The notes under the pieces were generated by a model. That model saw only the letters and a list, made by a program, of their open reading frames with translations. It had not been told where the DNA came from and made no database searches. From an uncultured Sulfitobacter sp. (GTDB lineage: Bacteria; Pseudomonadota; Alphaproteobacteria; Rhodobacterales; Rhodobacteraceae), in assembly GCA_937138475.1 (NCBI GenBank), contig CAKZPD010000036.1, positions 1 through 64,000 on the forward strand: a stretch of DNA of 64,000 bases, given 5' to 3'. The position numbers and the translations under genes are program-made. Shown here in pieces: positions 52,669 through 60,104 of the stretch. Each line of letters starts with the position of its first letter. Position 1 is the first letter of the stretch.

Positions 52669-52959
52669 ATGCACCTTGAGGGCACGATAAATAGCCTGCG
52701 CAAAGAAATCGCAAAGGCCGAGGATCACAAAGATGATCCACAACGACTGGCAGGTATCTGGCAGGCGATCAAAGAAATTCTGGAAAAAGAGCTGGCCCCG
52801 GCCCTGCAAGATGGCGCCGCCTTGCCGCTTCCCCCGCACAACCGCGAAAAAATTGACGAATTGTTAAACGCCATCGCCAAGTTGGAACAAAGCTTGCACC
52901 ACAGGTCCGCAGTGATTGATGGCTTTGTTCCCAGCAAGAACGGAACACCCAAAGCCTGA
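52669..52959 (+). CDS. Possible FlgN-like export chaperone
   Basis: A 96-aa helical, acidic protein just after flgM, where flgN (chaperone for FlgK/FlgL) is usual. It has coiled-coil regions (TINSLRKEIAKAEDHKDD and REKIDELLNAIAKLEQSLHH). No diagnostic motif confirms FlgN, so the call is by position and fold. It overlaps no other gene. Confidence 0.6.
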   Translation: MHLEGTINSLRKEIAKAEDHKDDPQRLAGIWQAIKEILEKELAPALQDGAALPLPPHNREKIDELLNAIAKLEQSLHHRSAVIDGFVPSKNGTPKA

Positions 52960-52990
52960 GCTCACCCCACCATTGCAGGAGCCAGCGCCA

Positions 52991-53377
52991 GTGACCCTTG
53001 ACCAAATCAACAGCTTTATCGCCGCGGCCTGCGGGGCAACGGTGCTTTTGAACATCGCGATTGTGGCATACCTGTTGCGCCGCGCAGCCAAGCACCAAGA
53101 AGATCGCGCGCGCATACAGATGATCGCCTTGCAAAAAATGGTCAATCGTCTGGATGAACGCCTTGATAATATGGCGCAAAAACCGGCCCCCGCCCCCAAG
53201 GTTGCGGCGCCCAAAACCCGCCCGTTCAGCGCGCGCATCGACGATGCGATTGATCTGGCAAAAACCGGGATGCCGGCTGAGAAAATTGCCGAAAAAACCA
53301 GCCTGTCGCTGATGGATACCAACGCGATCGTCCGGTTTCACTATGCCAAGGTGGCCGCGACGCCGCTGGCCTCATAG
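52991..53377 (+). CDS. DUF2802-like membrane protein
   Basis: A 128-aa protein with one membrane helix (CGATVLLNIAIVAYLLRRAA), a helical linker and a C-terminal helix-turn-helix-like domain (DAIDLAKTGMPAEKIAEKTS), the pattern of DUF2802 proteins found in many flagellar loci. I choose GTG at 52991 because GCAGGAG lies nine bases before it; an in-frame ATG at 52916 would lie inside the previous gene. Function is unknown. Confidence 0.7.
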   Translation: MTLDQINSFIAAACGATVLLNIAIVAYLLRRAAKHQEDRARIQMIALQKMVNRLDERLDNMAQKPAPAPKVAAPKTRPFSARIDDAIDLAKTGMPAEKIAEKTSLSLMDTNAIVRFHYAKVAATPLAS

Positions 53378-53383
53378 GCGGCG

Positions 53384-54022
53384 TCAGTTGGTTTTCGGGG
53401 CGTCCATCTTGGCAAAAGGCGACCCCTCGAACACCTCAAGCGCCTTGTTCTGCGCAACAATCAACGCATCCATTTCCAGCATATCCGCAACAGATGCGCT
53501 GCCTTCAAAGCCGCCGCGTTGACCGATGGCTTGGGCGATGGAATACCAGATATAGGCCAGTTCATAGTTGGGTTCTTCCAAAAACTCGGCGTGGACGCGG
53601 GCGAATTTCAAGATGGCATCGGGGTTGCCGGCCTCAAGCTGGGTGCGCAACCGGGCAACGATTTTTTGATGAATGGTGTTTTTAACATCTTGCGGCAACA
53701 GGTTTGACAATTCAGTCACAATGGTTTTTGCGCGTCGTTCTTTGCCTAAATCAGACAGCACTGCCCAAAAATAACTTTCTGAAAAATTACGCGGTTGCCC
53801 AAGCCCTGTCTTGATCAACAAGGATAAATTAAACTGTGCGTCTGCGGCGCCGTTTTCAGCCAAGGGTGTGAACAACTGAATGGCGGTGCGATATTGCTTG
53901 TCGTGGACCGCCTGAACCGCCAGATCAAAATCATCGGCCGCCTGCGTTTGGGTATCACCGCCCCAGACGGCCGGCGCCGACAAGGTTGCAACAGCCGCCC
54001 ATATCAGCATCGCGCGCCTCAT
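53384..54022 (-). CDS. Secreted Sel1-like repeat protein
   Basis: A 212-aa protein with a signal peptide (MRRAMLIWAAVATLSAPAVW). TPR/Sel1-like repeats follow: FDLAVQAVHDKQYRTAIQLF, LAENGAADAQFNLSLLIKTG, FSESYFWAVLSDL, then ELAYIWYSIAQAIG. Such proteins usually mediate protein contacts in the periplasm. Its ATG overlaps the stop of the NHLP-like gene (ATGA), so both are made together. Confidence 0.8.
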   Translation of the reverse strand: MRRAMLIWAAVATLSAPAVWGGDTQTQAADDFDLAVQAVHDKQYRTAIQLFTPLAENGAADAQFNLSLLIKTGLGQPRNFSESYFWAVLSDLGKERRAKTIVTELSNLLPQDVKNTIHQKIVARLRTQLEAGNPDAILKFARVHAEFLEEPNYELAYIWYSIAQAIGQRGGFEGSASVADMLEMDALIVAQNKALEVFEGSPFAKMDAPKTN

Positions 54023-54411
54023 TTCCCGGCCACCATCACCAACTGAAGATACAGCACACGGGATTTGAACTTGGACCCAGCCTGTTGTTCATAAACGACA
54101 ATTTTTGGCCGATCGGCCATGGATTTTGTGACCTCGATCAGCATGGTGTCGGGTAAATGCACCCCGCTTTCGGCCAGGGCTTGAAGGGGGTTTGTCATGA
54201 AATGGCTTTGAAACACATCGTCCAGCCATGCCCGCGCCAAAGCACGGCCTAAAATATCCGGTAATCTTTTTCGAACCTCTTCACGGTTATGAAGCGTAAT
54301 ATCTTCGCCCGCCAGCAACATCTGCGCCGGATGCCGCTGCCCGTTTCGTGTCGCCACATCTGTGGACGTGTCTGATACCTTTACCAATGCGGTAGACTTG
54401 CTGGGGGTCAT
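54019..54411 (-). CDS. NHLP / nitrile-hydratase-alpha-like small protein
   Basis: A 130-aa protein whose centre (residues about 55-95: ALARAWLDDVFQSHFMTNPL, then QALAESGVHLPDTMLIEV) follows the consensus of the NHLP leader / nitrile hydratase alpha fold (AWSDPAFRxxLLxDPxxAL, xELGVxxPxxxxVxV). The metal site CxxCSC of true nitrile hydratases is absent, and there is no GG cleavage motif with a core peptide after it, so it is unlikely to be a peptide precursor. It is divergent from fleQ and coupled to a secreted Sel1-like gene. Role is unknown. Confidence 0.7.
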   Translation of the reverse strand: MTPSKSTALVKVSDTSTDVATRNGQRHPAQMLLAGEDITLHNREEVRKRLPDILGRALARAWLDDVFQSHFMTNPLQALAESGVHLPDTMLIEVTKSMADRPKIVVYEQQAGSKFKSRVLYLQLVMVAGK

Positions 54412-54612
54412 AACGCGTTCTCGCTAATCGTCATAAATTACAAAGCATCTATAGCATATGATGTTTTAAGCGCTGCAACAACAAGTTGTGACAAAAACAA
54501 CATGATTTTGAAAATTCAACCTAAGCATGTTGCCATGATCAATTTCTTGCCCATAATGACAGCCAAAAGAGTAGTCGCCGTTCAACGAAGCGGTAAAAAT
54601 ACAGGTAACATA
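54412..54612. other. Divergent intergenic region upstream of fleQ
   Basis: This AT-rich 201-bp stretch carries no sigma-54 site that I can support. A CAAC-N5-GTTG inverted repeat occurs around 54480. It must contain promoters for fleQ and the NHLP-like gene, probably of sigma-70 type; their exact elements cannot be assigned. In-frame ATG codons at 54502, 54538 and 54557 are alternative fleQ starts. Confidence 0.4.
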
Positions 54613-55719
54613 ATGTCAAAGTCATCAAGGACGGCGACGTCTGCCATAATTATTGGCAGATCATCCGTCGTATCCCAAATGAAGCGGCTGATTGAGACCG
54701 TCGCCCCATCGCTGGGACCAGTCCTTGTCACCGGGCCAACCGGCGCCGGCAAGGAATTGGTCGCCGAGGCCCTGCATCTTGACAGCGGCCGCAATGGAAA
54801 ATTCGTCCCCGTCAACTGTGCCGCCATCCCACGGGAACTGATGGAATCTGAGCTGTTTGGCTATGAAAAGGGCGCTTTCACCGGCGCCGAAAAGCGCCGC
54901 ATCGGCCGGTTTGAACAATCACACAACGGCACGCTGTTTCTGGATGAGATCGGCGACATGCCGCTCAGCCTTCAGACAAAATTGCTGCGTGTTCTGGAAA
55001 ACCACACCATCCAGCGCGTAGGCGGCAACGATGATATTCCGCTGAACTTGCGGCTGGTTTGCGCCACCCACAAAGATCTGAAATCCATGGTCGACAGCGG
55101 TGACTTTAGGGCCGATCTTTATTATCGGTTGAACGTTTTTCCCATTAGTGTTCCGCCACTTAGCGAACGAAGTGAAGATGTTATTGATCTGCTCGATTCG
55201 CTAATTGAAAAGCGCCTGGCCCAAGCGCCCGGCGTCGCCCCGCCGTTGTTTTCTGACAATGCAAAAAAGGCCCTTGCCGCCTATGACTGGCCCGGAAATG
55301 TACGCGAGCTGCGCAACGTCATTGAACGCGCCTTTGCCCTGTTCAGCGGCAATGAGGTATCGGGACAACATGTGCGCGAGAACCTGCTTTCGCTGCAGAT
55401 GCCTGTCGGTCTTGACCCCGAAGAGCAAAACGCGATTTGGGATGCCACCGGCGATGAAGACGGTACTTCGATGCAAGTATTCGAGGCCGCATTCGACGAT
55501 GCGCCCCCGCGCCCCGAAGCCTATCGGGCTTGGTTCAATTATCATGACAACATTGACCTGCGCCTTCATCTTCGCGATATCGAAGTGATCTTGATCGAGG
55601 CGGCGCTTTCAGCAACCGAAGGCATGGTCAGCCATGCGGCTGAACGGCTTAACATTGGCCGCACCACGCTTATTGAAAAAATGAAAAAGCTGATGATCGA
55701 AAAATCGCCCGAAGTTTAA
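54613..55719 (+). CDS. fleQ: Flagellar sigma-54 activator FleQ (no receiver domain)
   Basis: A 368-aa activator. The AAA+ domain begins almost at the N-terminus (IIIGRSSVVSQMKRLIET), with Walker A GPTGAGKE, GAFTGA, FLDEIGDMP and FRADLYYRLNVF. A linker of about 90 residues follows, then a Fis-type helix-turn-helix (VSHAAERLNIGRTTLIEKMK) at the end. No receiver domain is present. The ATG at 54613 has AGGTAA upstream; earlier in-frame starts would add up to 37 residues. This is probably the top-level regulator with FleT as partner. Its stop shares TTAA with fliD. Confidence 0.9.
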   Translation: MSKSSRTATSAIIIGRSSVVSQMKRLIETVAPSLGPVLVTGPTGAGKELVAEALHLDSGRNGKFVPVNCAAIPRELMESELFGYEKGAFTGAEKRRIGRFEQSHNGTLFLDEIGDMPLSLQTKLLRVLENHTIQRVGGNDDIPLNLRLVCATHKDLKSMVDSGDFRADLYYRLNVFPISVPPLSERSEDVIDLLDSLIEKRLAQAPGVAPPLFSDNAKKALAAYDWPGNVRELRNVIERAFALFSGNEVSGQHVRENLLSLQMPVGLDPEEQNAIWDATGDEDGTSMQVFEAAFDDAPPRPEAYRAWFNYHDNIDLRLHLRDIEVILIEAALSATEGMVSHAAERLNIGRTTLIEKMKKLMIEKSPEV

Positions 55720-57338
55720 TCTGACTTGTTCCAGGCGTCCATCATCGTTGTCAAATATTCACCGGTCGATTTCAGCTGTGTCACGGCTTGTTCCATTGCG
55801 GCGAACCGGCGCATGTGACGGGTTTGCAAATCAATCGCCCGCTCTTCAAGCGCATCTATTTCCAGTGCAAAATCGCTGCTTTTTTCATTCAAAGCAGTCT
55901 CTTTTTTATTAATCTGTCCGCTTGATCCATTAATTTCGTCAAGATAGCTCGTTAATTTATCAACCAATGAGCTTCCTATATATACAGACGTATCCGCTGG
56001 CGTTCCGCTTGTCAGGCGCAGCGTCAATCCGGCGAAATCACCGGTCAATTTGTAAAATTCACGTTCACCATCAGAATTTATTCTTGAAGACAGCGCCTCG
56101 TTGTTCAAGGTCGCGGTATCGGTGCCGCTGTCGTAATCAAACGCATATGCGCCGGCCGGCGGTGTCGCAGAGGATCTAAAACCAATCGCCATATTGCCCG
56201 CCGCGACCGAGTTGGCAGATTGAAAAATCGCTTGGAATTTTTCCGGCTTTTCATCAAGGGCCTTTTCAAGCACGTCGTTGTCCAAGCTGAGCGTTCCGTC
56301 GCGATTTGTTTTAACGCCGACCTCTGCTAAATACACATCGCCCCCCGAGAACCCTTTTAACGGCGATGTCGTGATCGACGCCAGTTCGCGGCTGATTGCC
56401 GCGATGGCCGGATCGCCCGCCAGCGCCCCGCTTTCGGCCCCATTAAGGCCCCGCGCCGTGGCCGTGTTCAGATAGCTGCGCATTTCGTTTATCTGATCGA
56501 CAAGGGCCGACAGCTGCGCCTTGGCGGCGTCTTTGTCTTTGGAAACGCTGACCGTTTCTGCCGTGCTGGTGACCGCGCGCAGGGTCACATCCGCCCCGGC
56601 GATGACGTCGCTTACCGTGTTTGTGGCGCGCTGCAAGGTGATGCCGTTCAGTTCGAACACCGCGTTGGCCGCCGCGGTGATCTGGTTCGATCCATCGGTG
56701 GTGTCAAAATCGGTTGGCCCGCCCCCGGATGCGGTCAGACGCAGGGCAGATGCCTGGCCGGTGTCTGACACAACGCTAAGCGAAAAGGTGCCGTCACCCT
56801 TGCCGACCACTTGGGCTGAGACGCCCGTAAGGGCATTCAGCGCCGTCGCCAACCCCGTCAACGTCGCGTTTGAGGAGGTCAACGTGATGGTTTGCACGGT
56901 CTTGCCCGTATCGGCCGTAAAGCTGCCTCCAGACCAGGCCCCGATATCAATGGTCAAAGTTCCCGGTGGAACGCTGGCGTCTTTGGATGAATATCCTGAA
57001 AACTCAAGAACTTGGGGCGAGGCCAGCTGCGTTACATTCAGGTTAACGCTTGTCGGGGTTAATGCCGCTTTGCCTGATGGTGCTACGCTAATCGCGGCCG
57101 AGGTGCTGGCCAGTTTATAAAGCCGCGCGCCGTCAGCAACCCCAAGCGCCGTCTGCAAGTTTCCCACCCGCGAGCGGAACTTGGCGATCTCTGAGATGGA
57201 CAAATCATTCGCGCTTGACTTGTCGGTGACCAAGGCCTTGGCCGGTTCGATTTCCGCCGCGACGATGCTGTCCACCAGCTGGGTGATATTAAGCCCCGAA
57301 CCTTTGCTGTTTAACGTGCTCAGATAATCTACGGCCAT
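55716..57338 (-). CDS. fliD: Filament cap protein FliD (HAP2)
   Basis: The 540-aa cap protein has the N-terminal FliD segment (GLNITQLVDSIVAAEIEPAK), a TLT/GLATALNALTGVSAQV type Flagellin_IN module, and the C-terminal part with EINGSSGQINKKETALNEKS and helical end (MRRFAAMEQAVTQLKSTGEY). It lies after motAB and has a candidate FliA promoter. Confidence 0.94.
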   Translation of the reverse strand: MAVDYLSTLNSKGSGLNITQLVDSIVAAEIEPAKALVTDKSSANDLSISEIAKFRSRVGNLQTALGVADGARLYKLASTSAAISVAPSGKAALTPTSVNLNVTQLASPQVLEFSGYSSKDASVPPGTLTIDIGAWSGGSFTADTGKTVQTITLTSSNATLTGLATALNALTGVSAQVVGKGDGTFSLSVVSDTGQASALRLTASGGGPTDFDTTDGSNQITAAANAVFELNGITLQRATNTVSDVIAGADVTLRAVTSTAETVSVSKDKDAAKAQLSALVDQINEMRSYLNTATARGLNGAESGALAGDPAIAAISRELASITTSPLKGFSGGDVYLAEVGVKTNRDGTLSLDNDVLEKALDEKPEKFQAIFQSANSVAAGNMAIGFRSSATPPAGAYAFDYDSGTDTATLNNEALSSRINSDGEREFYKLTGDFAGLTLRLTSGTPADTSVYIGSSLVDKLTSYLDEINGSSGQINKKETALNEKSSDFALEIDALEERAIDLQTRHMRRFAAMEQAVTQLKSTGEYLTTMMDAWNKSD

Positions 57339-57369
57339 CTGCTGGGAATCCTTTAAGGCGTCATCATAT

Positions 57370-57395
57370 TAAACGACGCAAAGTCGTTATTTTTA
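57370..57395 (-). promoter_or_regulatory. Candidate FliA promoter of fliD
   Basis: On the minus strand TAAA (57395-57392)-N14-GTCGTTTA (57377-57370), the same arrangement as for fliC. The fliD ATG is about 32 bases downstream. Confidence 0.5.
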
Positions 57396-57397
57396 AC

Positions 57398-58621
57398 CTA
57401 ATAGCTGATTTCAATCTCGATCCGCCGGTTCCGTGCGCGGCCTGTATCGGTTGTATTGTCGTCGATTGGCTTGGTTTCCCCAAAGCTGACCGCCTTCATC
57501 TGGCCCGGCGTTACAAGGCCGGTGGATTCCATCGACTGAACAACGCTGGCCGCGCGGGCCGCCGCCAGATCCCAATTGTCGCGGAACATGGCGCCGTCGG
57601 AAATCGGCACGTCATCTGTGTGGCCTGCAACGGTGATCTGGCTGTCGCCGGTCATCGAGGCAAAGGCGATCCGGCTAAGGATATCGCGCGCGGCGCCGGT
57701 CAAATCGGCAGACCCAGACGGGAATGCCCCCCCCGAACCGATGGTCACATAGACCTTGCCGTCGCGGCGCTCGACCTCGACCAGGCCCTGCGATATTTCT
57801 TGATCCAACGCGACCGCCAGCTTGTCCATTGTCAGGCTTGCGGTGCTGATCGCGGCCTGCTCGCGCTCTTGTTCTTGCTCAAGCTCGGCCAGCGCGCCGG
57901 CGTTTTCGCGGTCGGATGCGGCGGCGGCGGCCAGCTCTGCCAGCTGTTGTTCCAGGCCGCCAAACAGAACCTCGCTCTGCGCTTTGCCGCTGGCGTTGCG
58001 CGCCTCGGCCAGGGCGGCAAGGGTCTCATTCAGCAAGCTGGGCAAATCTTTTTCCGTCTGATCTGCTGACGGGAAGTTGATCACAACGTTTTCGCCCATC
58101 ATTTCGACCGCAACATCACCGTTTTGAATGGCCTGCTGCAAAGCCGCGCCAAGCTCGGCGGCGTCCATTTGTGCTGCGGTCTTTTGGCCGTCTTCTTCGC
58201 CGGGCTGGCCGGTGCCGACTTCCTTGCCAAAATCGTCGTTTTTGTCGCCGTCGACCGAATCTTCTTTCTTGGTATCGACTTCGATCTCGGGCTTTTGGAC
58301 CTCGGTTGTTTCCTGGGTCATCTCGTTGGTCACCGACGGGCTGGGCGAAGGGCTGAATTCCAGCGAAATAACAGTGGTGCCTTTGGGCTGTTCCACCACC
58401 GGCACGATTTTCTGCACACCGAATGAATTCTTGAGTGATCCGGAAATTTGCTTGAATTTCGGGGTGTTGAATTCAGCAAATGACAAGATCAGAACAAAGA
58501 ACGCCATCAACAATGTCGCCATGTCGGCAAAGGTCGCCATCCATGCCGGCGCGCCAACCGGCGGGCACTTTGGACATTCTTCTTCGTCCTGCTCTTCTTC
58601 CATGTCAATGGCTTCAGCCAT
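57398..58621 (-). CDS. motB: Stator protein MotB/PomB-like
   Basis: A 407-aa stator subunit: short acidic cytoplasmic start, CPKCPP, one membrane helix with the ion-carrying Asp33 (WMATFADMATLLMAFFVLI), a FKQISGSLKNSFGVQK plug region like PomB, a long linker, and a C-terminal OmpA domain (TVAGHTDDVPISDGAMFRDN, DLAAARAASVVQSMESTG). PomB's Cys31 position is Ala40 here, so ion choice (sodium or proton) is open. It follows motA by 34 bases. Confidence 0.93.
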   Translation of the reverse strand: MAEAIDMEEEQDEEECPKCPPVGAPAWMATFADMATLLMAFFVLILSFAEFNTPKFKQISGSLKNSFGVQKIVPVVEQPKGTTVISLEFSPSPSPSVTNEMTQETTEVQKPEIEVDTKKEDSVDGDKNDDFGKEVGTGQPGEEDGQKTAAQMDAAELGAALQQAIQNGDVAVEMMGENVVINFPSADQTEKDLPSLLNETLAALAEARNASGKAQSEVLFGGLEQQLAELAAAAASDRENAGALAELEQEQEREQAAISTASLTMDKLAVALDQEISQGLVEVERRDGKVYVTIGSGGAFPSGSADLTGAARDILSRIAFASMTGDSQITVAGHTDDVPISDGAMFRDNWDLAAARAASVVQSMESTGLVTPGQMKAVSFGETKPIDDNTTDTGRARNRRIEIEISY

Positions 58622-58655
58622 GTCGTCCCCCTAGCCTGATCCGGCGATTTCGCGC

Positions 58656-59417
58656 TTATGCCGCCTCAAGCTTGGCCTGAAGTTTCGGCGGCAGGTTCGC
58701 CGCCATCTGGTCTTGGATATTGCGCGGGCTTTCGCTGCGGGCGATGCCGCGCAGCCCCTCGATGACCATCTCGCGATAGGTGACCTCGTGGGCGGTATAG
58801 CCTTCCAATTTGGTCTGCATCGGCATGAACAAAACGTTGGCGATAAACGCCCCGTAAAGCGTCGTCAGCAAGGCCACCGCCATCGCCGGACCAATCGCCT
58901 TGGGGTCCGCCATATTGCCAAGCATCAGCACCAGGCCAACCAGCGTTCCGATCATGCCCATCGCCGGGGCAAGATCGATCCACGCCTTGATACACCCCTG
59001 GTTCAGCTCATGGCGAATTTTCATCGCCTTGATTTCCTGTGACAGCTGCTTGACCAGCTTTGCCTCGTCGGCGCCATCCACCAGCATCTGCATACCGCGT
59101 TCAAAGAACTTGTCGGGCACCGGCTGCCCCTCAAGCGCCATCATCCCGTCCTTGCGGGCCACAGCCGCCAGTTCGATCATCCGTTCGATCATCGCGTCCA
59201 TTTTCTTGACCGGCGGCAAGAACGCCTTGGCCATCGCGCCAAAGCTGCCCAAATAGACCGGCAACGGCGCGGTATACATCGCGGCGAAGAACGTGCCGCC
59301 AAACACGATCAAAATCGATGGAACGTCGATAAACGGGCCGATCCCGCCGCCTGACAGCATCGCGCCGACAATCATACCAATCGCGCCGATAAGTCCGATA
59401 AGAGATGCGAGATCCAT
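58656..59417 (-). CDS. motA: Stator protein MotA/PomA-like
   Basis: The 253-aa four-helix stator subunit resembles the PomA branch at its start (MDLASLIGLIGAIGMIVGAM, FIDVPSILIVFGGTFFAAMY). The charged loop contacts FliG (AMKIRHELNQGCIKAWIDLA), and the last two helices read PAMGMIGTLVGLVLMLGNMA and GPAMAVALLTTLYGAFIANV. It is cotranscribed with motB. A candidate FliA promoter is upstream. Confidence 0.94.
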   Translation of the reverse strand: MDLASLIGLIGAIGMIVGAMLSGGGIGPFIDVPSILIVFGGTFFAAMYTAPLPVYLGSFGAMAKAFLPPVKKMDAMIERMIELAAVARKDGMMALEGQPVPDKFFERGMQMLVDGADEAKLVKQLSQEIKAMKIRHELNQGCIKAWIDLAPAMGMIGTLVGLVLMLGNMADPKAIGPAMAVALLTTLYGAFIANVLFMPMQTKLEGYTAHEVTYREMVIEGLRGIARSESPRNIQDQMAANLPPKLQAKLEAA

Positions 59418-59499
59418 GATCTGTGCCTTTGTTCGTTAAAACCTGCCGCTTGTCTTCAAGTTTCATACCAACTTGCGCCGTCTTCACGGATTTCTTGCC

Positions 59500-59528
59500 T
59501 GATCGGCGATTTTCCCTGTAAGAATTTA
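59500..59528 (-). promoter_or_regulatory. Candidate FliA promoter of motAB
   Basis: On the minus strand GCCGATCA (59507-59500) matches the -10 consensus well; TAAA (59528-59525) is 17 bases upstream, longer than the usual 15-16. Confidence 0.4.
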
Positions 59529-59547
59529 TTTTAAGCCCGCCCCCAAG

Positions 59548-59564
59548 ATGGCCCAATTATTGCT
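59548..59564 (+). promoter_or_regulatory. Candidate sigma-54 promoter of the secreted DUF1566-like gene
   Basis: ATGGCCCAATTATTGCT has GG-N10-GC and a good -12 half. The predicted start near 59575 is 30 bases before the ATG at 59605. Confidence 0.55.
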
Positions 59565-59604
59565 TGATCATCGTGTCCGGATCAAAGCGGCAAGGGAATT
59601 AAGA

Positions 59605-60081
59605 ATGATCAAAGTTTTGGTTTTTGCAGCCGCCTGCGCCGCCACCCTGTCTGCGCAACCTGCCCTGGCCCAGTTTTATACCCGCGATCATATCGTGGTC
59701 GATCTTTTGCAAAAAATCGATTGGCTTCGCTGTTCTGTCGGCCAACGCTGGGAGCCCGAGGAAAAATACTGTGCCGGAAAAATTCAGCGCCTTAACTTTG
59801 AGCAAATCGAACAGGCCATTGCCCAGGCCAATGAACAACTGGGGGGATCATGGCGCCTGCCCACCAGAAAAGAGCTGGAGTCGATCTTGTGCCGCGAATG
59901 CCCGCCGCCATTGATTGATCCGATCACCTTTCCCAATACCTCGGCCGAACCCTATTGGACATCGGATATCAACTGGATTTCCCCCCGCAACCGTTGGAGC
60001 GTCAGCTTTATGACCGGTGACAGGTATGGCCGGTTTTTCCCAGAGCAACAGCTGGCCGTCCGCCTGGTCGCGGATCGCTGA
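59605..60081 (+). CDS. Secreted DUF1566-like (Lcl domain) protein
   Basis: A 158-aa protein with AAGGGA before the ATG at 59605, a signal peptide (VFAAACAATLSAQPALAQ) and a C-type-lectin-like Lcl/DUF1566 domain: SWRLPTRKELESILC, FPNTSAEPYWTSD, RFFPEQQLAVRLV. Four cysteines could form two disulphides. In this family the fold is often a surface binding module. A sigma-54-like promoter and position beside motAB suggest a flagellar link, but the role is unknown. Confidence 0.8.
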   Translation: MIKVLVFAAACAATLSAQPALAQFYTRDHIVVDLLQKIDWLRCSVGQRWEPEEKYCAGKIQRLNFEQIEQAIAQANEQLGGSWRLPTRKELESILCRECPPPLIDPITFPNTSAEPYWTSDINWISPRNRWSVSFMTGDRYGRFFPEQQLAVRLVADR

Positions 60082-60104
60082 TCGTGTTGCGGCACGGGCC
60101 GGCC

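Noticed and set aside
54019..54411. Ribosomal peptide (RiPP) precursor with a biosynthetic cluster
   Set aside because: The leader-like fold is visible, but there is no GG site and core peptide, and no cyclase or dehydratase genes nearby.
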